A stretch of DNA of 64,000 nt, from contig NZ_JAGIOO010000001.1 of the NCBI RefSeq assembly GCF_017876755.1, forward strand, positions 5,131,786 to 5,195,785, read 5' to 3'. The translations under genes were made by a program, and so were the position numbers. Position 1 is the first letter of the stretch. Each line of letters starts with the position of its first letter. The notes under the pieces are model-generated. The model was not told the origin of the DNA. It did not search any database and was given only the letters and a program-made list of their open reading frames with translations. Source of the stretch: Crossiella equi (lineage in GTDB: Bacteria > Actinomycetota > Actinomycetes > Mycobacteriales > Pseudonocardiaceae). This document shows positions 1-8,946 of this stretch, piece after piece.

Positions 1-2
1 AC

Positions 3-1904
3 TTCACCGGCATCGAGACGCTCAGCCGTACCGTCGCCCTCCTGGGTGATGAGTTCCTGGGCGAGCTCCAGGTCGAGCCGGACGAGCGGCTCCAGGCCCG
101 CATCGCCGCGCTGCAGGGCGCGCTGGCCGCCGGGTACGCCCAGGCGCTGCGCGAGCGCACGCTCGACGAGCAGGAGGCCATCCGGCAGGCCGTGCTGGAC
201 GCCCGCGACGCCGCCGAGCACGCCCGGCGCGCGAGCGAGGCCCGGTTCCGCGCGGTGTTCACCGAGGCCGCGATCGGCATCGGCATCCTCGACACCGACG
301 GCCGCATCCTGGACGCGAACGCCTCGCTGCAGCACATGCTCGACTACAGCCTCGAGGAGCTGTGCCAGCGGCGCAGCCAGGACGTGCTGTACCCGCAGGA
401 CCGCTTCGACCTGCGCGAGCTGTGCACCTCGGTGCTCACCGGCGCGCGCGACCACGTGCGGCTGGACTCGCGGCTCACCCGCCGGGACGGCCAGGAGATC
501 TGGACGCACATCACCGTCTCGCTGATCCGCGACGAGCAGGGCTCGCCCCGGTACGTGGTGGCCATGGTCGAGGACGTCACCGACCGCCACCTGCTCCAGA
601 CCCGGCTGCGCCACCAGGCGCTGCACGACCCGCTCACCGGGCTGTCCAACCGCGCGCTGTTCCTGGACGAGCTGGCCGCGGCGTTCGCGCGCAAGCACCC
701 GGACGACCGCATCGGCCTGTGCTACCTGGACCTCGACGGGTTCAAGGTGATCAACGACAGCCTGGGCCACGACATCGGCGACCAGCTGCTGGTCGCGGTG
801 GCCAAGCGCCTGGACGCGTGCGTGTCCGGCCCGGGCCGCCTGGTCGCGCGCATGGGCGGCGACGAGTTCGTCATCCTGCTCGACCGCACCGAGGGCACCG
901 ACGAGGTGGTCCAGGTCGCCGAGCAGGTGCTGGACGCCCTGGTCGAGCCGATCAAGGTGGCCGGTCACGAGCTGTCCATCTCGGCCAGCATCGGCATCGT
1001 GGAGCGCCCGACCAGCGTGGCCTGCCCGGCCGACCTGATGCGGGACGCGGACATCACGCTGTACTGGGCGAAGGCCGACGGCAAGAGCCGCTGGGCGCTG
1101 TTCGACTCCGAGCGCAACGCCAAGGAGGTCGCGCGGTTCACGCTGTCCGCGACCATGCCCGCGGCGCTGGAGCGGGGCGAGTTCTACGTCGACTACCAGC
1201 CGCTGGTGCGCCTGACCGACACCGCGGTGGTCGGTGTGGAGGCCCTGGTCCGCTGGCAGCACCCGGAGTTCGGCCGCCTGGGCCCGGACCGCTTCATCGA
1301 ACTGGCCGAGGAGACCGGCCTGATCGTCTCCCTGGGCCGCTGGGTCCTGGAGCAGGCCTGCCGACAGGCGCGGTCGTGGATCGACGAGTTCGGCAGCGCG
1401 GCCCCGTTCGTCAGCGTGAACCTGGCCGTCCGCCAGCTCCGGGACGCGGGCCTGGTCGGCGACGTGGCCAGGATCCTGGCGGACACCGGCCTGCCGCCGG
1501 GCAAGCTCCAGCTGGAGCTCACCGAGAGCGCCATCATGGGCAACGCCGCGGAGCCACTGGACGCCCTGTGCGCGCTGTCCGACATGGGCGTGCGCATCGC
1601 GATCGACGACTTCGGCACGGGCTACTCGAACCTGGCCTACCTCCGCCACCTGCCGGTCCACGAGCTCAAGATCGCGGGCAGCTTCGTCGAAGGCCTCCGG
1701 GCCGCCGCCGCGGGCGACGAGGTCGACCAGCAGATCGTCGCCACCCTGGTCAGCCTGGCCCACGCCCTGGGCCTCACGGTCACCGCCGAGGGCGTCGAGA
1801 CCACCACCCAGGCCGAACGCCTGAGGGCCATTGGCTGCGACTCCGGCCAGGGCTGGCTTTTCGCCAAACCAGGCCCGCCGGCCAGCATCGACGGCCTCTT
1901 GTAG
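3..1904 (+). CDS. PAS-GGDEF-EAL bifunctional diguanylate cyclase/phosphodiesterase, 5' end outside window
   Basis: The frame is open from the first bases of the window, so the true start lies upstream; 633 residues are visible. The order is an alpha-helical linker, a PAS domain (about nt 230-600), a GGDEF domain and an EAL domain. The cyclase motif GGDEF is intact at nt 855-869. The product-inhibition RxxD site expected just upstream is replaced by GPGR, so feedback inhibition is probably lost. In the EAL half, EALVRW (nt 1239 onward), the ELTES glutamate, DDFGTG, the LKI lysine and AEGVE are all present, so the phosphodiesterase side also looks competent. It should make and/or degrade c-di-GMP. 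The visible part shows no transmembrane segment. An RsiG homologue near 59 kb is a possible effector. The gene ends before the type VII cassette and reads in the same direction, separated by 96 bp. Confidence 0.93.
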   Translation, partial: FTGIETLSRTVALLGDEFLGELQVEPDERLQARIAALQGALAAGYAQALRERTLDEQEAIRQAVLDARDAAEHARRASEARFRAVFTEAAIGIGILDTDGRILDANASLQHMLDYSLEELCQRRSQDVLYPQDRFDLRELCTSVLTGARDHVRLDSRLTRRDGQEIWTHITVSLIRDEQGSPRYVVAMVEDVTDRHLLQTRLRHQALHDPLTGLSNRALFLDELAAAFARKHPDDRIGLCYLDLDGFKVINDSLGHDIGDQLLVAVAKRLDACVSGPGRLVARMGGDEFVILLDRTEGTDEVVQVAEQVLDALVEPIKVAGHELSISASIGIVERPTSVACPADLMRDADITLYWAKADGKSRWALFDSERNAKEVARFTLSATMPAALERGEFYVDYQPLVRLTDTAVVGVEALVRWQHPEFGRLGPDRFIELAEETGLIVSLGRWVLEQACRQARSWIDEFGSAAPFVSVNLAVRQLRDAGLVGDVARILADTGLPPGKLQLELTESAIMGNAAEPLDALCALSDMGVRIAIDDFGTGYSNLAYLRHLPVHELKIAGSFVEGLRAAAAGDEVDQQIVATLVSLAHALGLTVTAEGVETTTQAERLRAIGCDSGQGWLFAKPGPPASIDGLL

Positions 1905-2000
1905 GGCGTACTTCCCCACCTCGCGGAACCACCCGTGCGTGCACTGCGTCGTTGGTACGGTGGCCGTGGACGCGCACTGCGTGATGCGAGGGGAAGCACA

Positions 2001-2429
2001 GTGACCGACCCGAAGAGTGCCGTGACCGGCACGGACATGGCGCAGTCCGCCCTGCACGGCCTCCGCGCCTCCGCCGCGGGTATCACCCGCCTCCAGGAAG
2101 ACGTCCGGGGCGGCAAGGTCCGCTTGGAAGAGGGCGCGGGCGAGCAGCTCAAGCAAGCTCTGTCAGCCCAGATCGACCGGGCGCGCAAGTGGCTGACCAT
2201 GGCGAACCGCCTCGAGCAGGGGCCACCGCTCGGCACGCACTGGGTCGGCGCCCAGATGAGCCAGAAGATGGCCAACCGTGTTTCGGGCGACCAGTTCTCC
2301 TTCAGCGTGCAGATCACCCAGTACGTCGATGAGCTGAACAAGGCTCGGGACATCGTCGACGAGGCAATTCGCGCCACCAAGAACGCGGACTCCGGCAGTG
2401 CCGCCAATCTCGGGAAGCAGAAGAAGTGA
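2001..2429 (+). CDS. Small WxG-motif type VII secretion-associated protein
   Basis: A 142-residue, Gln/Ala-rich, mostly helical protein without signal peptide or membrane segment. A WVG tripeptide at residues 81-83 between two predicted helical halves resembles the turn of WXG100/PE-type type VII substrates. The GTG start at 2001 is chosen because a GAGGGGAAG Shine-Dalgarno lies just upstream; an in-frame start at 1935 has no such support. It is the first gene of a four-gene run and overlaps the following lipoprotein gene by GTGA, which indicates translational coupling. I infer that it is the partner or co-secreted subunit of the PPE-like protein downstream. No enzymatic motif is visible, and the family assignment rests on context plus the WxG motif. 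Confidence 0.7.
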   Translation: MTDPKSAVTGTDMAQSALHGLRASAAGITRLQEDVRGGKVRLEEGAGEQLKQALSAQIDRARKWLTMANRLEQGPPLGTHWVGAQMSQKMANRVSGDQFSFSVQITQYVDELNKARDIVDEAIRATKNADSGSAANLGKQKK

Positions 2430-2983
2430 ACCAGCGCAAGATCACTCTCGGCGGCGTCCTGCTGGCCGCACTCGTCGTCGCGGGCTGCAACGGCGGACCC
2501 GTCGCGGGAACACCCACCGCCCCCACCAGCAGTGCCGGGGCGGCATCGAGTGACGGGCCCGGCGCTTCAGTGGCAGCGCTCGACTCGTGTGCCCTGCTCA
2601 CCAACACCGAAGCGGCCTCCCTTGGTCTCCCCCCGGGTACGGCCAGCCAGATCGGCAGCCAGAAGACCTGCAACTACGAGGCCATCGGCCAGCGGCCCCC
2701 GATCACAGGTGCAGTGACGATCAACCCGCGGGTAGGCATCGACAGCTTGCAGGCACCGGGCAACACGGACGAGGCCGGGATCAAGAAGACGACCGTGGAC
2801 GGCAGGCGGGTCCAGTACTTCCCCGGCAAGACCGGCATCATCTGCACCTCGAACATCGAGGTCAACAAGCGTGAGCACGTCACTGTCCAGGCAACGCTGG
2901 ACAAGGCGAACACGTCGGAGCCGGTCTGTGCCGTCGTCGAGAAGATGATCAATCTGATCCTGCCGAAGATGCCGAAGAAGTAG
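2426..2983 (+). CDS. DUF3558-family lipoprotein
   Basis: 185 residues. The N-terminus carries a lipoprotein signal with lipobox VAGC and acylated Cys21, followed by a Gly/Thr/Ser/Pro-rich spacer and a compact domain that begins LDSCALLTNTEAASLG, the usual opening of DUF3558 proteins. Three later cysteines (in KTCNYE, IICTSN and PVCAVV) could form extracellular disulfides. DUF3558 lipoproteins are common in Pseudonocardiaceae beside type VII secretion genes; their function is unknown. It overlaps the upstream gene by four bases and precedes the PPE-like gene by 12 bp, so it belongs to one transcript. It is predicted to sit on the outer face of the cytoplasmic membrane. Confidence 0.82.
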   Translation: MNQRKITLGGVLLAALVVAGCNGGPVAGTPTAPTSSAGAASSDGPGASVAALDSCALLTNTEAASLGLPPGTASQIGSQKTCNYEAIGQRPPITGAVTINPRVGIDSLQAPGNTDEAGIKKTTVDGRRVQYFPGKTGIICTSNIEVNKREHVTVQATLDKANTSEPVCAVVEKMINLILPKMPKK

Positions 2984-2995
2984 CAGGGGGATGTC

Positions 2996-4396
2996 ATGAC
3001 CCAGCCGCAGAACGGCGAGTACCGCCAAGTCGAGTCACAGACCGACCCGGCGGAGCAGGACAGCTTCCGCCGCGGGGTGTTCGGGGGGGTCGACAACGAC
3101 CGCGATGCCGTGGCCGCCCAGGAGCGGGAACTGCGGCAGGGTCTCAAGATGGGCGATGACCGCGCCCTCAACCAGTGCGGGAACTGGGCCGCCTTCGAGC
3201 ACCAGGCGCTCTACGACCAGATCACCAACGGCAACGAGCCCGCGGTGGCCTACGAGCAGGCCGCGTTGTGGACCGAGCTGGGCAACGACATGGCCAAGTC
3301 CTCGCAGGAGATGGACCAGCTGATCAAGGCCACCCAGCATGGCTGGGTCGGGGACGGGGCCGAGGCCGCCCGCGAGTCCACGCTCCGGCTGGCCAAGTGG
3401 GGTGGTGACGCCGCGCAGACCAGCCAGTACATGGGCAACCGCACCAATGACCTCGGGCTCCTCGCCGAGGATGCCAAGAGCCGGATGCCCGAGCCGGTCA
3501 AGTACGACGAGAAGCAGATGATGCTCGAGGGGCTCAAGTCCGGCGGGCTGTTCGGGCTGGCCAAGGCCGCTGTGCACGACATCCCGGCCAAGCGGGCCGA
3601 GGCGGACAACGCCCACGAGAACGCCATCCGGGTGATGCAGAACAACGAGGCCGGGTCGCGGCACGTGGATGAGACCACGCCCGTGTTCACGCCGCCGCCC
3701 GAGGTGAAGGGGCCTGGGCCCGGGCCGAACCCGCCGATCATCATCGAGGAGCGGCGGCCGCCCGAGCCGCCGCCCAAGGTGCAGCCGCCGCACATCCAGC
3801 AGCCGCCGCCCAAGGTGACGCCGCCCGTGGTGACGCCCATTCCCGTGCCGGTGCGGCCCACGCCGCCGCCGGTGACACCGCCGCGGACCATCAAGCCGCC
3901 CGTGGGCAAGCCGCCTGTGGTGCCGCCCGGGTGTGTGGGCATCGACGCGGGCAAGCCGCCGCCCGGGGTCGGCAAGACCGATCCCACCCGGGTCGGGGGG
4001 AAGCCGCCCGTGTTGCCCGGGCAGACCGGGAACCTGCCGCCCGGGCAGGCCGGGCTCAGCCGTACGCCCGGGGGGATCGCGCCCGGCGGGATCCTCGGGG
4101 CGCTCACCGGGGACAGCAAGCCGCCCGCCGGACGGACCGGGTTCGGGCCCGGCGGTGTGGCCGGGGCCGCGCCCGGGGCCAGCGGGGCGACCGGGGTCGG
4201 TACCGGGGCCGGGGCCAATGCCGCCGCGGCCGGGGCCCGTGGGCCCGCCGGTGCGCCCGGTTTGGGCGGTGGGCCCATGGGGGCCGGGGGCAAGAAGGAG
4301 GAGGACAAGGAGCACAAGCGTGCCGACTACCTCCAGGAGACCGAGGACGTGTGGGGTGACGGGTCGCGGGTGGCGCCACCGGTGATCGGCGAATGA
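2996..4396 (+). CDS. PPE-like type VII secretion substrate with long Pro/Gly-rich tail
   Basis: 466 residues. The N-terminal half (about 1-215) is alpha-helical with a WVG turn in the segment HGWVGDGAEAARES, resembling the helical PPE/WXG100 superfamily fold. From about residue 230 the chain becomes a proline-rich stretch (many PPP and PPK units), then a Gly/Ala-rich stretch, and ends with a charged tail (KKEEDKEHKR) and the terminus APPVIGE, which is common in actinomycete type VII-associated proteins. The ATG start has the upstream sequence AGCAGGGGG. The stop overlaps the ATG of the EspG gene (ATGA), as expected for a substrate-chaperone pair. The low-complexity tail may span or bind peptidoglycan after export; that is inference. 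No catalytic motif is visible. Confidence 0.75.
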   Translation: MTQPQNGEYRQVESQTDPAEQDSFRRGVFGGVDNDRDAVAAQERELRQGLKMGDDRALNQCGNWAAFEHQALYDQITNGNEPAVAYEQAALWTELGNDMAKSSQEMDQLIKATQHGWVGDGAEAARESTLRLAKWGGDAAQTSQYMGNRTNDLGLLAEDAKSRMPEPVKYDEKQMMLEGLKSGGLFGLAKAAVHDIPAKRAEADNAHENAIRVMQNNEAGSRHVDETTPVFTPPPEVKGPGPGPNPPIIIEERRPPEPPPKVQPPHIQQPPPKVTPPVVTPIPVPVRPTPPPVTPPRTIKPPVGKPPVVPPGCVGIDAGKPPPGVGKTDPTRVGGKPPVLPGQTGNLPPGQAGLSRTPGGIAPGGILGALTGDSKPPAGRTGFGPGGVAGAAPGASGATGVGTGAGANAAAAGARGPAGAPGLGGGPMGAGGKKEEDKEHKRADYLQETEDVWGDGSRVAPPVIGE

Positions 4397-5175
4397 CCGG
4401 CGTGCTGACCTCGCTCAGCGCCGTCGAGCTCGACTTCGCGTGGGAGGCGCTGCGCCTGGAGCGCGCGCCCTACCCCCTGCGCGTGCGCAGCCACGGCCAC
4501 ACCATGGAGGAGCGCGATGTGCTGCGCGTCCGGGTGTTCGAGGGCCTGCGGCAGCGCCGCCTGGCCCGCGAGCGCGGGGAGCGCTGGGAGCTGGACCCGC
4601 AGCTGGAGGACCAGCTCTCGCTGCTGGCCCGGCACCACATCGCGGTTGAGCTGATCCAGTACACCGACGTGCCGGTGATGGCCGTCGCGGTCGCACGCGG
4701 GGAACGGGCCGTGCTCGCCGTGCAGGCCGAGGACGAGTCGCTGCACCTCCAGGAGGTGCGCGACACCGGGCTGGCCGAGGCCGTCGTCAGCGTGCTGCCG
4801 CACGGGCAGGCCGGGCGGCAGGCCCCGGTGTCCATCCCGCTGGCCGGGCTCCAGCGCGCCATCGGGCCGCAGAAGCTCGACCCCTTCGGCGACAGCGTCG
4901 ACCAGCTCGTCGCGGCGGGCATGAACCGCTCCCAGGCCTACACGCTGGAGTACCTCTCCAAGCACCGCCACCAGGGCGGGCAGTTCGGGGTCAGCGTGGC
5001 CGAGCGGTACACCACGCACATGGAGCGCGACGCCACCGTGGTGTCCTGGTTCGACAGCGAGGACGGCCGCTACCTGCTGGTCAGCGAACGCGGCTCGATC
5101 TCGGTCAGCCCGGCGGACAACGGGCGCATCGCGCACCGCGTGCAGGAACTCGTCGCCTCCGTGCGCAGTCGTTAG
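4393..5175 (+). CDS. ESX secretion-associated chaperone EspG family
   Basis: 260 residues, cytoplasmic. The opening (LSAVELDFAWEALRLERAPYPLRV) and overall composition match the EspG family, which binds PE-PPE heterodimers and keeps them soluble before type VII export. Length is close to the family norm. It overlaps the PPE-like gene by ATGA, so the two are made together, which supports a cognate chaperone role. No EccB/C/D/E core component is in the window, so the secretion machine must be encoded elsewhere. The gene is followed after three bases by the convergent LysR gene, and I see no strong terminator between them. Confidence 0.82.
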   Translation: MTGVLTSLSAVELDFAWEALRLERAPYPLRVRSHGHTMEERDVLRVRVFEGLRQRRLARERGERWELDPQLEDQLSLLARHHIAVELIQYTDVPVMAVAVARGERAVLAVQAEDESLHLQEVRDTGLAEAVVSVLPHGQAGRQAPVSIPLAGLQRAIGPQKLDPFGDSVDQLVAAGMNRSQAYTLEYLSKHRHQGGQFGVSVAERYTTHMERDATVVSWFDSEDGRYLLVSERGSISVSPADNGRIAHRVQELVASVRSR

Positions 5176-5178
5176 CAC

Positions 5179-6066
5179 TCATTCCGTGGCCTCGCGGCAG
5201 GCGCGGACGAACGTGTTCACCGCGCCCCGCTGCTCGCCCAGCCGCCACAGCGCGGCCAGCCGGGCGGGCCGGATGCCGGGCACCGGGCGGAACACCACGT
5301 CCTCGTCGGTGCTCGACTCGCTGGAGCTGCCCGACACCAAGGCCACGCCGTGCCCGGCGGCGACCGCCGCGAACACCTGCGCCAGGTTCGCCGCCGTGGC
5401 CGCCACCGGTACCGGGCGGTCCCGGCGCGCGTCCAGCGCCAGCCAGAAGTCCCGCTGCGGACCGGCCGCCTCCGGCAGCGCCACGAACGGCTCGCCCAGC
5501 AGGTCGGTGAACGGCACCTCGGGCCGCTCGGCCAGGTGGTGGTCGGCGGGCAGTGCCACCCAGCGCGGTTCGGCCAGCAGCACGCGGTAGGCGTAGCGGT
5601 CCTGGTCGGCCACCGGCAGCCACACCAGCGCCACGTCCACCGTGCCGTCGCGCACCCCGGCCGACGGGTCGTCCCAGTCGCTGCGGTGCACCCCGATCCG
5701 CCAGCCCGGCAACAGTTCGCCGAACCGCTGCGAGACGCGCTCGAACAGCCCGGGCGCGAGGTTGGTGTGCACGCCGACGGAGAGCACCATGCGCTCCCCA
5801 GCCGAGGCGCGCCCGACCTCACCCAGGGCCTCGCCCCAGTCGGCCAGGAGCCGCTGCGCACGGGGCAGCAGCGCGGAACCGGCCGCGGTGAGCGCGACGG
5901 TCCGCCGGTCCCTGCGCAGCAACGCCGAGCGCAGGCTGCGTTCGAGCAGCCGGATCTGCTTGCTCAGCGCGGGCTGGGACACGTGGAGGCGGTCGGCGGC
6001 CCTGCTGAAGCTCAGCTCCTCGGCCACCGCCACGAAATATCGGAGGTCCCGCATATGCACGTCCAT
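5179..6066 (-). CDS. LysR-family transcriptional regulator
   Basis: 295 residues. The N-terminal winged helix-turn-helix reads MRDLRYFVAVAEELSFSRAADRLHVSQPALSKQ in outline, the classic LysR signature, followed by a two-lobed effector-binding domain. The ATG at 6066 is favoured by GGAG five bases upstream; a second ATG four codons later lacks a good ribosome site. It is transcribed divergently from the large LAL regulator at 6227, with 160 bp between them. LysR proteins usually control an adjacent divergent gene, so the LAL gene or the downstream protease may be a target. The effector cannot be read from the sequence. Confidence 0.93.
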   Translation of the reverse strand: MDVHMRDLRYFVAVAEELSFSRAADRLHVSQPALSKQIRLLERSLRSALLRRDRRTVALTAAGSALLPRAQRLLADWGEALGEVGRASAGERMVLSVGVHTNLAPGLFERVSQRFGELLPGWRIGVHRSDWDDPSAGVRDGTVDVALVWLPVADQDRYAYRVLLAEPRWVALPADHHLAERPEVPFTDLLGEPFVALPEAAGPQRDFWLALDARRDRPVPVAATAANLAQVFAAVAAGHGVALVSGSSSESSTDEDVVFRPVPGIRPARLAALWRLGEQRGAVNTFVRACREATE

Positions 6067-6126
6067 AACTCCGCGCCATTAGAGCGGTCACCCGCCTGTC
6101 GTGACTAGCCCGTTCGGCGATCGTTA

Positions 6127-6147
6127 CCAGGTTTCTCCCTCACCTGG
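6127..6147. promoter_or_regulatory. Inverted repeat in the LysR/LAL divergent region
   Basis: CCAGGT and ACCTGG form a perfect 6-bp inverted repeat with a 9-bp spacer, about midway between the divergent LysR and LAL genes. The position suits an operator for either regulator. It does not fit the T-N11-A LysR consensus precisely. The same region also holds a loose direct repeat, CGTTCGGCGATCG near 6111 and CGTTCGAGCGATCG near 6201. Confidence 0.3.
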
Positions 6148-6226
6148 CGGAGTCGCGGATACCCAATGGGCGCAACGATTCTCTCGGGCGAGTAACCCCC
6201 GTTCGAGCGATCGATAGGAGCCGACC

Positions 6227-8872
6227 GTGCCCCACCGCGCGGAGATCCTCCGGTTGGCCGAGGACAACCTGGCCGCCGGGCCGGTGCTCGTGCACGCCCC
6301 GCCCGGCTTCGGCCGGACCAGCCTGCTCGCCGAGCTGCGCACCCGGCTGGCGCAACACGGCCACGTGTTGCACGCCGCACCCGCCGAGGCCGACGCCGAC
6401 GTGCCGTTCCAGACCCTGGCCGACCTGCTGGACGGCCTGCCCGAACCGGTGTGGGCGCGGCTGCCCGGACCGCAGCGGACGGCGCTGGCCCAGGCCGTGC
6501 GCCGCGACCACCCCGGGCCGCCGGACCGGCTCGCGCTGCGCCTGGGGCTGCTCGCGCTGCTGCGGGTGCTGGGTGAGGTGAACCCGGTGCTGGTGCTGCT
6601 CGACGACGTGCAGTGGGTGGACCCCGACAGCGCGGACCTGCTCGCCTTCGCCGCCCGCCGCACCGGGCACAGCGCGCACTTCGTGGCCGCCGAACGCGTG
6701 GCCCGGGGCGTGCCGGGCGCCACCTGGCTGGGCGCGGTGCGCTGCCTCACGCTGGACCCGCTCTCCCGCGAGGAGGCGACAAACCTGTTGCGCGGTCAAG
6801 GAAATCCGGCCGAGTCGGCGGCGCTGCACGAGGCCTGCGGCGGGCACCCGGGACTGCTCGTCGCGCTGGGCCGCGGCGGCGGCGAGCTCACCGAGGAGGT
6901 GCGCGCGGTGCTGCGCGCACAGCTCGCCGGGCTCGACCGCGACGCGCTGCTGCGGGTGGCGCTGGCCGGGCGGATCACCCTGGCCCGCCTGCTCGCCACC
7001 GGACTGGCCGAGGCCCCGGTCGCGGCCGCGGTCTCCGCCGGGGTGCTGTGCAGGCACCCGGACGGCGCGCTGGCCTTCCGCCTGCCCCTGGCCGCCGAGC
7101 TGGTGCGCACCGAGGCCACCAGCGAGCGGCTCCGGGCCGCGCACCAGGACCTCGCCCCGGTCACCGACGACCCGGTGGACCGGGCCCGTCACCTCGCGCA
7201 CGCGCACCCGGAGGCCGAGGAGGACCTGGCAGGCACGCTCACCCAGGCCGCGGGCTCGGCGCGGCAGCGCGGCCTGCCCTCGGTGGCCGCCGAGCTCGGG
7301 GTGCTCGCGGCCGAACGCACCCCGGCCGGACGGCCCAAGGCCGTGCTCACCCGGCAGCTCGCCGCCGCGGGCGACGCCCTCGCGGCCGGGCAGCACGAGC
7401 TGGCCCGCACGCTCGGCACGGCCGTGCTGGACTCCCCGCACAGCACCCGCGCGCAACGGGTCGGCGCCTGCCTGGTGCTGGTGGACGCCGCCCGGCACGC
7501 GGTGCCCGCCACCGAACCGCTGTTCCGCCGCGCCCTGGCCGAGGCGGGTGCGGACGCGGCGCTCGCGGCCCCGGTCCGGCTGCGGCGTGCGGTGCACGCG
7601 GCCATCGGCGGTGACTACCGGGCGGCCGCGCGCGGCCTGGAACGCGCGGTGGTGCTGGCGAAGACGGCACGGGCCCCGGCCACCGAGGTCTACGCGCGCA
7701 GCTCGCTCGCGCTGTGCCAGGTGCTGCTCGGCGACCCGGCGGCGGAGGCGACCCTGGCCGCCGCGCAGCGCACCCGGGTACCGGAACCGGCGGCGCTGCA
7801 CGGCGGGCCGGGCTGGACCGCCGCCCGGCTGCACCTGTTCGCCGACCGCCTGCCCGCCGCGCGGTTCGAGCTGCGCCAGCTGTTCGAGCAGGCCGAGGAA
7901 CGCGGTGAGCACGGCGAGGTCGTCGCGATGACGTGGAGCGCGGTGGAGGTGCTGCTGGCCGAGGGCCGTTGCGGTTCGGCGCTGCGCCGGGCCGGGCTGG
8001 CCCTGCGCACGGCGGGCGGTGACCTCGGCCCGGTCCGGTACGCGGCCGCGCTGGCCGAGGCGGTCGGCGGCGACCCGGCGCGGGCCGAGGAGCTGGCGGT
8101 GGCCGGGCTGGCCACCGCCGAGCGGGACGGCGACGTCGCCTTCACCCTGCGCAACCTGCACGCACTGGGCCTGGCCCGGCTGGCCGCGGGGCAGGCGGCC
8201 GAGGCGGCGGAGCCGTTGCGGCGCGCGGTGGCGCTGGAGGCGCGCATGGCGGTGGCCGACCCGGCGGTGTTCGGGGTGCGCGCGGACCTGGCCGAGGCGC
8301 TGCTCGCGGTGGGTGCCCAGGCCGAGGCGGCGGAGGTGCTGGCGCACGCGGTCGAGCAGGCCGACCGCCTGGGCCGCCGGGGCGTGCTGGCCACGCTGTC
8401 CCGCGCCGAGGGCATCCGGCTGCTCGCCGCCCAGCAGACCGACCGCGCGGTGCGGGCCCTGGAGGCGGCGTGCGCGGAACAGCTCGAGCTGGCCCAGCCG
8501 GTGCAGCACGGCCGCAGCCTGCTCTGGCTGGGCATCGCCGAACGCCGCCGCAGGCGCCGGGCCGCCGCCCGGGACGCGCTCCGCCTGGCACACCAGACCT
8601 TCACCGACGCGGGCGCCCACCCGTGGGCCGCGCGCACCCTGGCCGTGCTCGGCGAGGACAGCACCCCGGAGGGCGCTCTGACCGGCCTGGAGCACCGGAT
8701 CGCCCGCCTGGTCGCGGGCGGCGCGACCAACCGCGAGGTCGCCGCCCGGCTCAACGTGAGCGGGAAGACCGTGGAGGGCGCGCTGACCCGGGTCTACCGC
8801 AAGCTCGCCGTCCGCTCCCGCACCGAGCTGGCCGCCCGCCTCCCGGACCCCGCACACCGGACGAGGGGGTGA
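6227..8872 (+). CDS. LAL-type LuxR-family regulator (AAA ATPase plus LuxR HTH)
   Basis: 881 residues. An N-terminal P-loop ATPase has a degenerate Walker A (APPGFGRTSLL, with Arg where Lys is normal) and a good Walker B (VLVLLDDVQWVD). A long Ala/Leu/Arg-rich helical-repeat region follows, and the last 60 residues form a LuxR/GerE helix-turn-helix (ARLVAGGATNREVAARLNVSGKTVE). This is the architecture of LAL/MalT-type activators. The GTG start has AGGAG six bases upstream. It is divergent from LysR, and a secreted protease follows in the same direction 74 bp downstream. The Walker A change could weaken ATP hydrolysis while keeping nucleotide binding; that is inference. The regulon is unknown. 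Confidence 0.9.
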   Translation: MPHRAEILRLAEDNLAAGPVLVHAPPGFGRTSLLAELRTRLAQHGHVLHAAPAEADADVPFQTLADLLDGLPEPVWARLPGPQRTALAQAVRRDHPGPPDRLALRLGLLALLRVLGEVNPVLVLLDDVQWVDPDSADLLAFAARRTGHSAHFVAAERVARGVPGATWLGAVRCLTLDPLSREEATNLLRGQGNPAESAALHEACGGHPGLLVALGRGGGELTEEVRAVLRAQLAGLDRDALLRVALAGRITLARLLATGLAEAPVAAAVSAGVLCRHPDGALAFRLPLAAELVRTEATSERLRAAHQDLAPVTDDPVDRARHLAHAHPEAEEDLAGTLTQAAGSARQRGLPSVAAELGVLAAERTPAGRPKAVLTRQLAAAGDALAAGQHELARTLGTAVLDSPHSTRAQRVGACLVLVDAARHAVPATEPLFRRALAEAGADAALAAPVRLRRAVHAAIGGDYRAAARGLERAVVLAKTARAPATEVYARSSLALCQVLLGDPAAEATLAAAQRTRVPEPAALHGGPGWTAARLHLFADRLPAARFELRQLFEQAEERGEHGEVVAMTWSAVEVLLAEGRCGSALRRAGLALRTAGGDLGPVRYAAALAEAVGGDPARAEELAVAGLATAERDGDVAFTLRNLHALGLARLAAGQAAEAAEPLRRAVALEARMAVADPAVFGVRADLAEALLAVGAQAEAAEVLAHAVEQADRLGRRGVLATLSRAEGIRLLAAQQTDRAVRALEAACAEQLELAQPVQHGRSLLWLGIAERRRRRRAAARDALRLAHQTFTDAGAHPWAARTLAVLGEDSTPEGALTGLEHRIARLVAGGATNREVAARLNVSGKTVEGALTRVYRKLAVRSRTELAARLPDPAHRTRG

Positions 8873-8946
8873 CCGGGGTTTCCCCGTTTCGCCGGGGCGG
8901 ACACCGTTCCTAACGTCGGGATCCCCTGCAAGGCAAGGAGATCTCC

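Noticed and set aside
3700-4300. Tandem repeat or microsatellite in the PPE-like gene
   Set aside because: The repeats are irregular Pro-Pro-Lys and Gly-rich codon runs within one conserved reading frame; there is no fixed unit length.
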